Below are positions 1 through 10,911 of a stretch of DNA of 64,000 bases, piece by piece. Position numbers and translations under genes: made by a program. The stretch's first letter is position 1. The number at the start of each line of letters is the position of its first letter. The notes under the pieces were generated by a model. It made no database searches and was not told where the DNA came from. It saw only the letters and a list, made by a program, of their open reading frames with translations. Where the stretch lies: contig CAXKVV010000004.1 in the NCBI GenBank assembly GCA_964058805.1, positions 310,001 through 374,000 of the forward strand, in the 5' to 3' direction. The stretch comes from Schoenoplectus triqueter. Its lineage: Eukaryota; Streptophyta; Magnoliopsida; Poales; Cyperaceae.

Positions 1-348
1 TTGCACCTTCCATTTTAAGTTTCACATGGTCCAGCTAATCAAATTTCAACCATTTTATCAAAACTATTTTGACCGTTCAATTTTTTATGGTGTACCGGAG
101 CAATTCTTTTTTTTTTTTACTTGCCGAATCACCTAGAGGCATTTCAAGATTGATGCTATTTAGGAAAAGTTATATGTACCAGGCTACGAGCCAATCTGAT
201 AGCAGGATATATTGTTACGGCTGGTGGTTCAATTTTTGTTGGGTTCTGGTATTTAGATTAATGTAGTAAATTATTACTTTTTAAGAAAACTACCTTTTCT
301 CAGTGACTACTTGTTACCCCATATTAATTCCATTGTTCTTACTTTCAG

Positions 349-2373
349 CTGTAACAGATAAATCACAGTCAGCAGGTAACAAGCTTTTATCAGAACCCTC
401 AGGCACTCAAGCTGGCGCTGCAGCTGTCAATGATAATAGAATACAACAAAATGGTGACTGGCCAAAGGGACCGCAGCCCAAAAAACCTGAGATTGCTAAT
501 GGATTGTTGCCTAATGCTGTTAGGCAAGCTGCTTCTAACCCACTGGACACATGCAGTCCTGCCAGGAGAGATGGCCATTCAGCTGTTTCTGCTCTTATGA
601 AAGAAGGTCGAGATTTGAAGCATACAGCTGACCGTATGAAGGTAATCAGACTTGACTCACTGAGGTATTGTTCATTATGCTTAAGGGTGTAACTATAACC
701 TAATTCATCACAGAGCTGGCTCTAACTTGAAGTTTTAGTTCATGTCTATTATACAAAAGGAACTTTATATATAGACCTAATCTCTGCACTCAAGATGTAA
801 GTACTTGTGTACTGACTTCATGAACGGGTTTGTCTTGTAGAATGATGGATCTGAGCTGGATAACATAAGAATATATTTTGAAGCGGCCTTAAAGTTTCTT
901 CAAGCGGCCTCTTTATGTGAGCCTGCTAGTGGGGACACTGCTAGGCAAGGAGAGGCTACCCAGGCTATGCAAATTTATTCAGACACTGCAAAACTGTGCG
1001 AGTAAGCTAACGATCATTTTTCAACAAATTTGTTGCATACCCTGAACGAACAACTGAGAGACCTAGCAGCTTCCTTTTCTTGTTTGCAAAATTGCAAAGC
1101 TGGTGGCATCGACCTACTATTTCCATCTCTTGGCAATATTATTGTGTTTTTTTCATTTAACATTTCAGTCAAGTCATTGTAAAAAAATGGGATCAGTATG
1201 TCTGCATTCTGTGTTCTTATATGCTTGGTTTGAAGGTTTGTTTTTGGTTGTCTGTCTTTCTTTGGCAGGTTCTGTGCACATGCATATGAGAGATGCAAGA
1301 AAATGGGTGCTGCTGCCTTGGCATACAAGTGTGTGGAGGTGGCTCATCTCAAGGCAGCCTTTTATAAAAACCCAGGTGCTAGCCGGGACCGCCATGAGTT
1401 ACAAACGACTCTTCAGATGCTCCAGCTTGGTATTTCATTTCTATGATCACTTGCAGTGTTTGCTAAAAGAATTCTTGACATAGCATCTGTTGCTAGAATT
1501 TTTTTTACTGTTTGCTAGCTTTCCATGGGAAATTAGTCCTTTCGTTCCATTTTCTTAATAACATATTTTATTCTGATTCATATTATGTTTTCTAGATTCA
1601 ACAGTAATTCTATTCATTGAGATATTATCAGTTTGTTATTTATTAAAAGAGCAGTTTTGTAAAAGTTTACTCAAGTGATCAGCACACCTTTAGTTAGTTC
1701 GTGTCAGGTTGAACGTTTTTTTTTTCATTTTCTTTTGTTTTTAACTGTGTTATGTCTGTTGTTATAGGGGAATCTCCATCATCCTCTGCATCAGACATTG
1801 ACAACTTGAACAACCATGGATTACCCAAGGTTGCTTCTGTCAAGGATTCCAATTCACCTCAAGTTGTTGGTGCTAACCATTTAATGGCTGCTCGCAACCA
1901 TCCTTACATGATGCGGTTACTTGCATATGTATGTTTCTTCTGTGATGCTATAACCAGATCTTTGGAATTTAATCACGACATGTTCTGTGAAAATAGTTTT
2001 ACCCAATACATTGCATGAACGTTTGGTGCCTTTGGTAGGAATATATTTTTTTAATTTAAAGCGAAGATACCTGATGGTATTGTTCATCTCCATACATATA
2101 TCCATATTTTCAGACTTAATTTTTTGACATCACTGTCCTGCACCATACTGGGTCTGACTCTGTTCCTTAAAATCATAACAGACAAGTGATCTAAACAGTG
2201 CATTTGAAGCAACTAGAAAGTCAATGGCTGCTCGCAGTGCCTTCAGTTCTGAAAATGGAGAGGTTGATGCAAACAGTATTGCCTCTATACGAAGTGCCCT
2301 TGATTTTGGTTTCCACAATGTCAGAGAGCTACTCCAGCTTGTGCGAGTTTCAATGGAGTCTGTTTGTCGCTAA
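349..2373 (+). CDS. CW-type zinc finger family protein, C-terminal part (5' end outside window)
   Basis: Five coding exons are seen at 349-641, 841-1001, 1269-1429, 1768-1928 and 2182-2373, all with GT-AG borders and compatible phases, giving about 321 residues and a TAA stop. The encoded segment starts near SQSAGNKLLSEPSG and contains the conserved blocks KEGRDLKHTADRMK, YFEAALKFLQAASL, FCAHAYERCKKMGAAALAYK, SRDRHELQTTLQML, ESPSSSASDIDNLN and ALDFGFHNVRELLQLVRVSM. These match what I know of the C-terminal region of plant CW-domain proteins (the Arabidopsis At3g62900/At4g15730 group), which are thought to read methylated histone H3. The CW zinc finger itself would lie upstream and is not in the window, so the chromatin role is inferred from family membership. 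The first exon begins in phase 2, so at least one more exon precedes it. Exons 2, 3 and 4 are each exactly 161 nt. Confidence 0.82.
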
Positions 2374-3560
2374 TAGAAGATTTTCTACTAATTAGGTAAA
2401 CCCCCAACCCCTTTGAAGTTTATTACTAATTCATTTTCACCTTTTACATAAATAAGATGTGCTAGATAGAGATATTTTAGCGTGTGTTTTGTTCTGTGTC
2501 ATCGTTGATGATAGTCAATGTTTTATTCAACATAGGGTGGTAAGTACATGAATAGTGTGAATACAACTAGACAAACTCACACCTCCTCACAGGCCAAAAG
2601 AAAAAGAAAAAAAAAAGAATGAACTGGAGAAAACCCACCCTTCTCATGTGCTAGATATTTTTAGTAGATAAGTAATTAGATGGTGCTCGCTGCAATAATT
2701 GTGTTAAAAGTTGAACAAATGGTAACATTTATAAGTATTTTGAATTTGAACATATTGCATCTGACACTTGTATTACAATGCAATTTTCCAGGTTAACATG
2801 GTTAAAATAAAGTGGTTTGCCCACTTCAAATCATTGTGTACAATTACTCAGGGAAATGCTATAGAAGTATATGGCCACGTTCTTGTGTATTCCAATAGTT
2901 TGATTATATGCGTACAAATGTCTGAGTTGAGCTGGTTCAAGTGTAAATATTACGAGATGAATTACAAAGCTTAGCTGTGCAGACTTGACAAGATTTTCAT
3001 GGTAATTTACTTTTATAGTGCATCTGACTTCTTATTTTTTTTACTAATCTATTTCTCTTGAGCCACAAAAGAATTGATATATGGGGTCTTGCATCAAGAA
3101 TCGGCAAAATGATTTAGAATTGTCACAAATAGCTCTTGTGAAATAACTGATGCTGATATAATCAAATTAACCAAAATTTCAGGTTTAAGATGGAAAGAGA
3201 GAGCTCAGACTAGCTGGCTGTCTATTTGGTAGATTTATGGATTATGCGGTTCAATGTTCTTGTGATGTCGCTGGCATGTGTACATTCATAGAAATTGTAT
3301 CATGCTGTCTTCTTTTTTTGTCAGTTGCTGCTGTAAATATCCCCCACTAGGTCGAGATCTGTTGAGTAGCCCATAATATTTTTTTAATTTTTATCCCCCA
3401 ACAATTTTGACGTGTAGTTGAGTTTGATTGCTGGATTAGAATTGGTACATTGTTTTAGATCTAATTGTAAAATCAAGCGCATTTAGTTTCTCTTTCTTGC
3501 ATGCTCCCTCATAAAACGTTGGTGCAAGCCAACTAAATAAATGTGTGGCGCTGTCTGGAC
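2374..3560 (+). other. 3' untranslated region and downstream flank of the CW-type gene
   Basis: No further coding sequence follows the stop at 2373. The stretch is U-rich plant UTR-like sequence, and a canonical AATAAA lies at 3536-3541. An intron in the UTR is possible (a TTTCCAG acceptor-like site near 2790) but unproven. The transcript end is not determined. Confidence 0.35.
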
Positions 3561-3900
3561 CCTACGAAGAAAAATAAGGTGTCACTGTTTATTTATTTTT
3601 TATATTTTTGGGGAATATGAAATTTAGAATGTGTGCTCGTTACCTGAAGGAGAGTATTGAAGCGCACTATTATTGTCAGCGGTTCAGGGTTTCAGAAAAG
3701 AAAAATGGAAACACAAAACGTAGTCTATGTTAATCATCATATTCATATTCTGGATATAAGTTGATTATCATCTTCGTATTCAATGAAAAGTGAAACATAA
3801 GATAGTTTCATTGCATTTTGGTATGATGAACAAAATATTATACAACATATGTTCGTAGAGAAGATAGAAATTTAACAGACTATCAATAAAAAAAAATAAT

Positions 3901-3950
3901 GAAGGTAAGATAAATTAAAGAATAGAAAGGTAAGATAAATTAAAGAATAG
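3901..3950. repeat. Short tandem duplication, two copies of about 25 bp
   Basis: The word AAGGTAAGATAAATTAAAG occurs twice in direct succession, each copy followed by AATAGA. Surrounding sequence from 3561 to 4050 is AT-rich and shows no gene. Confidence 0.7.
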
Positions 3951-4419
3951 AAAATTACACTTTTAAAGGTAAAACATAGGGTTATTTTTATATTAAAAAA
4001 ATAAAAAAATTATAAATTATAAAAAAATTACAAAAAACAAAAAACAACATCCTTGGTATGTGCCCACTCTTAGGCCGTATATCAGATCTGGGGCCCCAAT
4101 CTTATTCCCCTTTCTTTCTTTCCTTTCTTTCTTTCTCCTACCTGAGCCCTTCTGTTCCCACCCCTACCCGATGCATCCACCACCCTTTCACCCCTCCAAA
4201 CTAAAAAACGAGCTAACATACAACCTCTCCTCCTCTTCCTCTCTCAAATCCGACCATTCCTTCTCCAATCCACTCTCTTCTCCCTCTCCTTTCGACGGAA
4301 CAGCCAGCACAACACAATGCACCGATGAGGCAGCTGACGCAACACACCTCCATCGACGTTTTTGAACCTGCAAGAAGAGGTACATGCAAGTTCTATCAAA
4401 ATTTTCATAAATTGAGTAA

Positions 4420-4705
4420 TATGATAAAAAATAAGGGTTGAAATGTAAAATTGTCAATATATCTAAGAAATAACGGTTGTAATGTAAAATTGCCAATATA
4501 TCCAAGAAATAAGGGTTGTGATATAAAATTGCCAATATATGATAAAAAATAAGAGTTGAAATATAAAATTACCAATATATCCAAGAAATAAGGTTTGAAA
4601 TATAAAATTGTCAATATATCTAAAAATAAGGATTGAATATAAAATTGCCAATTTATCCAGAAAATAAGGATTAAAATGTAAAATTATCAATATATGTAAA
4701 TATAT
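4420..4705. repeat. Minisatellite of about 40-44 bp units, roughly seven degenerate copies
   Basis: Successive units carry AATAAGGGTTGAAATGTAAA followed by ATTGCCAATATATCCAAGA, with drift and small indels. Because the unit lacks stops on the minus strand, the array gives a set of spurious overlapping reading frames (NPYFLDILAILHY-type repeats) that I do not regard as genes. It lies directly upstream of a decayed plant mobile domain gene, and may be part of that element. Confidence 0.8.
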
Positions 4706-4855
4706 GGGTACAAATGTAAATTTCAGATAATTAAGTTAGAATTGATGAAATTATTATTTTTGTCAAAATATACGTGTATAAATGTAATGAAGCAAATTAG
4801 GGATAATTAACTTAGTGGATTATATTAAAATATCTATCTAATTAACTGAGAATTA

Positions 4856-6077
4856 TTGAAGATATCTAGAACACGAGGGGGCGGTGTTGGTAGCAGTAGG
4901 AGAGATGGAGATGCCAGTGCCGGACCATCGTCGAGTACACAGCCATCAAGTTCTCTTCTCTTACGTGTTTCTGATGTTGATTATTGTATTCATTTAGTTG
5001 ACAACTCGATAATTATTTCACAAATTTATTGCTATTTTTTAAAAAAAATTATAGGATATTTAGACACTGACTATGAGAGGATATACTCAGTGTGTGCTTA
5101 TCATCTTGATACGGCCCATATTCTCGTTAACATGGGATATATCAAGTGTCGCAAATGGATAGCTCCCAAATTGATCCGACACTTATCACTGCTTTGGTTG
5201 AGAGATGGAGACCAGAGACACACATTCCACATGCCTATGGGGAGAGATTACCGTTATTTTGTAGGATGTAGCGGTATTATGGAGTTTGCCCATTAGCGAT
5301 GATTCGATGACCTGAATAAGTGATAAGGATTGAAGTGCGAAGTTGGAGGCAGCATTCAGCTTTCCGATGGACAATACAGCCTTGAAGAATAAAAAAATGA
5401 TGAAAAAGGATGGCAGTCCAATTATAACTTAAGGTACGAGGATATCATTATGTTAATAATTACTTATTATATTTATTGTAATTTATCGTAACTAATATAA
5501 AAATAAATCTTTCAAGTTAAAATGGTTGAAAGAGATATTTTCAGACCTATGCCGGGCGAGATAGTAAGAGGATACACAATTGCATACATCATGGAGTTGA
5601 TTGGGCCTGTTTTACTCCTTGATGGTTCTGATGATTGCATGTCGGCGATATATGTTCAGTTTTTGGGGGACATGATACGCACCGAGCGGTACAATTGGAC
5701 ATCTGCAGTACTAGCATATCTGTATCGTAACTCATGCACGACATGTATGACATACACGTCAGGTATTTCAAGACTGCCAGAATTGTTGCAGATTTGGATG
5801 CGGACTCGTTTTCCGATGGGTCGATTGAGGCCCAGATTAGGTATGCCTGACCCTGTGCTTGGTGGGGTTTTATTTTATTTTCATAAATTGGGACGTGATA
5901 AATAAAATCACTTATGGAATTTGAAATTATTTTACAGATAGAGCGGTCGCTCAACATGGTGGTTTATGGGATGAAATTCGTATTGATGAAAGTGATGAAG
6001 AAGATGAGAAAATTCATGTTAAGGACTTGCCAAACATGACTTCTTCCGACACATCGAGACCGAGCCTGATAGCCTAG
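4856..6077 (+). pseudogene. Decayed plant mobile domain (PMD) gene, MAIN-like / transposon-derived
   Basis: Several blocks of a PMD protein survive in different frames. The N-terminal low-complexity part reads SRRDGDASAGPSSSTQPSSS. Around 5166-5220 one frame reads QIDPTLITALVERWRPETH; a shift is needed to continue with TFHMPMGE and another for ITVIL, which is followed by an in-frame TAG. The block at 5522-5760 reads GYTIAYIMELIGPVLL and then MSAIYVQFLGDMIRTERYNW and SAVLAYLYRNSC. The tail at 5938-6077 reads AVAQHGGLWDEIRIDESD and ends at TAG. PMD proteins include host genes (MAIN, MAIL1) and domains carried by Mutator-like and Ty3-type elements. The frameshifts and stop mean this copy is not functional. 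Gaps between blocks could be introns of the original gene. Confidence 0.72.
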
Positions 6078-6976
6078 GTGCGCGGTTCTTCATTTTATGT
6101 AATTTTTTTTATAATTTATAATTTTTTTAATATAAAAATAACCCAAATACATAATGTACATGATCTACACAGATGTTTCTTTTTACCGTACAACATACTA
6201 ATTAAAATATAAAATACTTGAAAATATAAAAAATGAAATGTTCGTTCATATATTGTGTACATTGTGTGACTTGTCCCAAGGAACAAAGGTACACACTACT
6301 ACCTTTGAATTGTATAGGTATCGCCGAGCCTTTTCTCATCCGTTAGTTTCTAATACATTTACATATCAAAAATAGAGTCAATTCTGGAGTACATTGCCAA
6401 AATTCCTGCTTCTACCTTCATTGGAACGCAGTTAAATGTAAACATTGATTTTTTATTTTTTTTCCCTCGTCTCTGCTTGCACAAAAAGACTGATTCAACC
6501 TTAAAAAACTATTTACAAAATTTACATTGATCCTCCGCTATTATTTCACCAAAATTTACACTGCTTACAAAATTTACTTAAGGAGTTTCACTTTATTTCA
6601 CTTAGTGACCATATTGCACAAAAGACTGACCCAACCTCACAAAAATAGTCTAGTGAGAAAACATCATCTAACCTAATTACAAATGGAATGAAAGCTAGTA
6701 AAATTTCTGATACAAGAATTTTCTCCAGGAAAAAAGTTTCTGTCATCAAATGCCTCCCTTTCCAGATCTGATACACGAGAAAAAGCACGACAAGTCGCAA
6801 AAAGTTGAGCATTCTATAAGCAAATCTTGTCCAAGGCCATATACTAAAGCTTCTTTCCTGCAAGAAGCAAGTTGTAATGGAGCAAGATATGTTTCATCAC
6901 AACAGAAAGAAAACAAAATAAAACATAAATAAGGTAGTCAAGTTATACTTTTAAAATTGAGTGTTAATTAATAAAA
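6078..6976. other. Intergenic stretch, no gene recognised
   Basis: AT-rich sequence. A minus-strand reading frame at 6588-6863 and a plus-strand one at 6750-6932 overlap each other, lack convincing composition and match no family that I know. Confidence 0.4.
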
Positions 6977-7459
6977 CTAAATTGTAACAATGCTTACATT
7001 AGGGGTAGCTAACCAATATATCCTTTTAGATACCCAAGGCAAAAGACCAGCAGTGGTGATACACGTCTTCATCCAGTTATCTCCATGCAAAGTACTTGTT
7101 CTCAAGCAAAATAGAGATAATAATCTACCAAAATTAAGGTAATGATGAGCCCATTGATCTTCTTTGAAGCTAGAAGCTATGTAGAGGCCGAGAAAACCAA
7201 GTGCGGGGAAAAGCCCGGAGTTCATTGCAGCAGATTTGAAATCCCGGTCGACGAAGGATAGATTCACATACATCATACAGCCAGCAATTACTGCACATAA
7301 ACCGATCCATCGGAATTGGAAGAGCTTTGGCATGATGGAATCACAGTTAATTTTAGTTTCAAAGTGAATTGTAGATCTCTTCCTTGTCACATTAACTAGC
7401 ACGGAGATGAGAGGTTTCCAATATTCTATTAAAGAAAGAAGGACAGTTTTGGTGGTCAA
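6977..7459 (-). CDS. Unrecognised ORF with a hydrophobic segment, possibly part of a split or decayed gene
   Basis: A 160-codon open frame. Its most protein-like part is in the middle: MPKLFQFRWIGLCAVIAGCM, then YVNLSFVDRDFKSAAMNSG, then LFPALGFLGLYIASSF, with two candidate membrane helices. That part begins at an internal Met and has better composition than its flanks. The C-terminal third (about CLRTSTLHGDNWMKTC onward) may be intron read-through or a second exon. I do not recognise the family. No clear promoter or polyadenylation signal was identified. It could be an exon of a multi-exon gene, a gene fragment captured by a transposon, or chance. Confidence 0.25.
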   Translation of the reverse strand: MTTKTVLLSLIEYWKPLISVLVNVTRKRSTIHFETKINCDSIMPKLFQFRWIGLCAVIAGCMMYVNLSFVDRDFKSAAMNSGLFPALGFLGLYIASSFKEDQWAHHYLNFGRLLSLFCLRTSTLHGDNWMKTCITTAGLLPWVSKRIYWLATPNVSIVTI

Positions 7460-8767
7460 GCAAAATATTTTTGCTAATTATAGTAAATTGATCAGACCAA
7501 TTATTCTTTTTTACTATTAAATTTGGAGGTTCTTTATCTCAGCTGCCAAGGCGCCTAGCTGCCCTGTCAGGCACAAATAAAAGACCTTTTTTTGTTCCCC
7601 TAAAAATTGTGTTAGTAAAAATAAAATATCTCTTTATAGTTTTATCTTTTGTTAGTTAACATTCTAAAATATTCAAAGTAATTGTCTATTTTATTTCGGA
7701 ACCCAAAATACTGAACTTTTAAATTCCTCAATACTGTTCAAAAAGCCTTCAAGATACACAAAAGAAATGCTTGAGTTTTGCTATAAAGTGAACAATATGA
7801 ACAAATGGACCCTGATTTAATTAACTGCAATTTACAATAATTCTCGTATCCCCTCAACTCTTCGTGATTGTCATATTTATCCTTCATAATTCGATATTTT
7901 TTTTATTCGCCACTTGTGGTCTTGTAGGCTTATTTTATTGCTAATCTAATTCGATTATTTAACTAATGAAGACGTTGAATATAGTATAAGTCAAGTTATA
8001 ATTATCCTAGGATAACTGCAGTTCCCCTTATAGGTTTTGCCAGCTATAAATATCATGCTTCAGAGAATAAATGAGACCCTCCCCCAAGTTGACTCGGATC
8101 AACCTAATTTATTAGAACTTAATTTATATAATTAAATATTATTAGATCATATAAATGCAAACTTTCAATTTTGTGGTTGAATATGAAAAGTTTGAATTAA
8201 ATATATATTTTGACCTTGGGACTTCAAAAAGACTACACATCCAATTTGGCCAATTAAATTATAGCTCTGTTTAATGTTAGTTTAATTAGGAGGATTGACA
8301 ACGTCAAAGACGCTATATAATAAGGCCTGTAAAATGGGGATCCATGTAACATGTGACAGAGTGGTCAACCACTGAGCCACCTGGCCCACCTCATAATGCT
8401 ATGTATGACTAATTAATGCATTGTTTGAACTCGCATACAAAGATCTACACAATTTCTACAATCGAAGATCCTACTGTAAGTTAAAGATAATTTAAGATTC
8501 AGAGTTATAAAAAATATTTTAATATTCAAGCTATTAAAGATTCAGAATCGTTTGATAAAAAAAAATAAAACTCTACTTTTAATCCTACTTTTAATTCAAA
8601 ATAATGATAGACTTAGGATTCATATTTACTATTATTTTGGATAAAAAGAGAGCCTATTGTTCTTTTCTCGACTGTGAGATTTCGGGTTTGAAATATTTTA
8701 AAATTCGAACTATAAAAAATATTTGCAAAAAAATAAAACCTAGATCCAAAATAATAGCAGATTCGGA
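7460..8767. other. Intergenic AT-rich stretch
   Basis: No coding sequence or delimited element was found. Short open frames near 8604-8792 overlap the left end of a MITE and look random. Confidence 0.4.
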
Positions 8768-9149
8768 CAGTTTTTTTAGTATAATTATTTAAATAATCCT
8801 AATTTTAATAATAAAAGTGATGAAATCAAAATTTTAAAAATACGAATGGCAGCGCGCCACTGTCAGTGGCGTGTTGTAAAGATTTCACCATCAGTAGCAC
8901 ATTGTAAAGACGTCACTGACAGTGACATATTTCGTTTTTTTTGTTTTCAATTTTTTTCTTAAAAAAATAAAATGGAAGATGTCAATGAGAATGACGTTTT
9001 TTTACTAGCGTCAACAACTCTAGCTTAAAAAAAAAAAACTGAAAGGTGCAAACTGAAAGGCACGCTCCTATTTGTATTCTCAAAAATTTAATTTTATCAT
9101 TCTTATTATTAAAATTAAAATTATTTAAATAATTATTATAAAAAAACTG
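8768..9149. mobile_element. Mutator-type MITE, 382 bp, with 10-bp target duplication
   Basis: The element begins CAGTTTTTTTAG and ends TAAAAAAACTG; the outer ~100 bp of each end are inverted copies (for example AATTATTTAAATAAT near both ends). The direct repeat CAGATTCGGA flanks it on both sides (8758-8767 and 9150-9159). The centre carries short palindromic words such as GCGCGCCACTGTCAGTGGCG and CGTCACTGACAGTGAC. It has no coding capacity. A second member of the same family is at 18144-18481. The 9-11 bp target duplication is what Mutator-like transposases make; that assignment is inference. Confidence 0.82.
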
Positions 9150-9412
9150 CAGATTCGGACCCTTCGTTTTATCATTTTCATCCGAATCATTTCTTTTCAA
9201 AGTGCTAAACCCTTGCTGCTGTCCAGAATTCGAGAAATTGGAAAAACCCAAATCCTTTCGTTGTTCCTAAATTTCTCTCTATAGCTGCGAAATCCTAAAT
9301 ACTTTCTGTAAGCCGAGGAAGGGTTTTGAGATATCTCCATTGCCGTAAAAAATATTGAAAAACAAAGAATCAAAATTTCCTCGCCAGATTGCAAACTAAT
9401 CCCAGCTCTCCA

Positions 9413-10046
9413 ATGGCTGGTGCTGAATCTAAGCTATTGTTCTTTGCGGACGCCTTGCTGCCCCATTATTACTGGAGAGCCTCAAATAAGGTAAATGCTT
9501 CAATTAGTTCCTTTCTTTCTATCTGTTAATCGCCTTAGAAAAACCCCATCCTTGAAAAAGAACTTGCCATGGTGTTCATTCGAACCGGCTATGAAGTTTG
9601 AAACTAATTCAGTTTGAGGGTGCCAATAAGATCTTTAAATTCTGTAAACAGGAACAGGAAGTTCCACTGGTAATCAAAATCTCAAATGAAGCAGCTTCAA
9701 ATGGTATATCAGACTTTTTTTTCCCTTTCATTTCGATTTTTTCTTCTTCTTTATGAAGCTGTATGCATCTTCTCAATCTTATCTTATTCTTGGCAAATCC
9801 TAATCAATTTCAGACCGGAAGCTATTGAAGCTCTGTACAGCAGCAACTGGTAGAAACAACATCAGCAAACTGAGAGCTTGTAACTCTACTTATACATCAC
9901 TTGCTGAAAGACTTCATTTCTCATTAAATTCAGGCTATACTGGTACACCACTGATCATGAATTCTGTTATTTTTGGTTATTGGATGGGTCCTGACGACGA
10001 GGATGGATGCGGCTATGTTGAGGCTTTAGTTCAAAGAATTAACTGA
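9413..10046 (+). CDS. Small three-exon gene of unknown family, 120 aa
   Basis: Coding exons 9413-9490, 9652-9703 and 9814-10046 join in phase across two GT-AG introns. The protein starts MAGAESKLLFFADALLPHYY, continues EQEVPLVIKISNEAASN and LLKLCTAATGRNNISKL, then LAERLHFSLNSGYTGTPLIM, and ends with an acidic patch (GPDDEDGCG) before EALVQRIN and TGA. No signal peptide or clear membrane helix is seen. The ATG is the first in good context after an apparent leader, and an AATAAA follows near 10460. I do not recognise the family and assign no function. The phase-compatible introns make a real gene likely; it could also be a shortened paralogue of a longer gene. Confidence 0.5.
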
Positions 10047-10778
10047 TTTTGTATAAAAACATAATTTTCCCCACTATGCTTCTGATTGTTTTGGTGGAAT
10101 CACTACCAGTTGATGGAAAACATAATTATTCGAGTCTTTTATGCTACAATTGTTGACAACATTTAACTTAACTTTTCATGGAAATATAGTTTGGAAATAC
10201 ATGAGCTTTTGTTTTGTGTTCATGTTGGCAGATGATTGGTTTTTTCTGCGAGATGTTTTATGACAAAGATGTGGCTGTCAAGGGAAGTATAAATTTGGGT
10301 TCCACGTGGATTGAATTATGAATTGTACATGGAAAATGACATTATTTAGATAAAAAGAATGTCTATTTTCTTACCTTACTAGTTATTAGTTTTCCCAATT
10401 TGTTTAATTATAATGCAAACTGGTTATACAATGCTGATGTAGGGTACATATTTGCCACTAATAAAATGAAATAATGTAGAATATGTTCCATTTTTATGAA
10501 CTGCATAACACATGATGTATTTGTCACAAATAAATACACTTATACTTTTTTTTCTGACAATACTTTTAGTGCATACATCAGGTTTTATCGTACTTGGAAT
10601 ATAGCATGAAATATTATATCTATACAAGTACATCGTACAGGAAGTATATCTTTTGTCAACATTTTATTAAATATCAAATATATTGTTTTAAATTAAGGCA
10701 TACATTTCCTTCAACTGCAAGCCTAGGTGGGAGCAATATTACTGGTGGCTTGATTAAGTGGCACAGCCGTTCTCTCTC
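10047..10778. other. Intergenic stretch between two plus-strand genes
   Basis: Contains the likely 3' end of the small gene ending at 10046 (AATAAA near 10460) and AT-rich sequence. Nothing else was recognised. Confidence 0.4.
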
Positions 10779-10804
10779 TGGGCTTTGATAGCCCTTAATG
10801 GGCT
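10779..10804 (+). promoter_or_regulatory. Pair of Site II-like TGGGCT motifs upstream of the lysine-rich protein gene
   Basis: TGGGCT is present at 10779-10784 and again at 10799-10804, with an AGCCC in between, about 110-130 bp before the start codon at 10912. Site II elements (TGGGCY) are bound by TCP factors and are common in promoters of ribosomal-protein, ribosome-biogenesis and other growth genes. Function here is inferred from motif and position only. Confidence 0.4.
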
Positions 10805-10911
10805 TAGCCTAGGTCGGAGCCGCTGAACAAATTGGAAATCCCCCAGGTCTCCACCCGTTCTCCAATCAGCTCTTCTTCTCGAACCTTCGGCTCGACGGAG
10901 GTGTGCGGTCC

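Noticed and set aside
1014..1483. Several ORFs on both strands around exon 3 of the CW-type gene
   Set aside because: Shadow frames of exon 3 and its introns; the spliced frame explains the coding signal.
4188..4690. Overlapping minus-strand ORFs of repeated hydrophobic NPYFLDILAI-type segments
   Set aside because: They are translations of the 40-44 bp minisatellite; the frames overlap each other and follow the repeat period.
8340..8395. Possible tRNA-like sequence (GAGTGGTCAACCACTGAGCC)
   Set aside because: Only a small stem can be formed, there is no B box, and no acceptor or anticodon stems.
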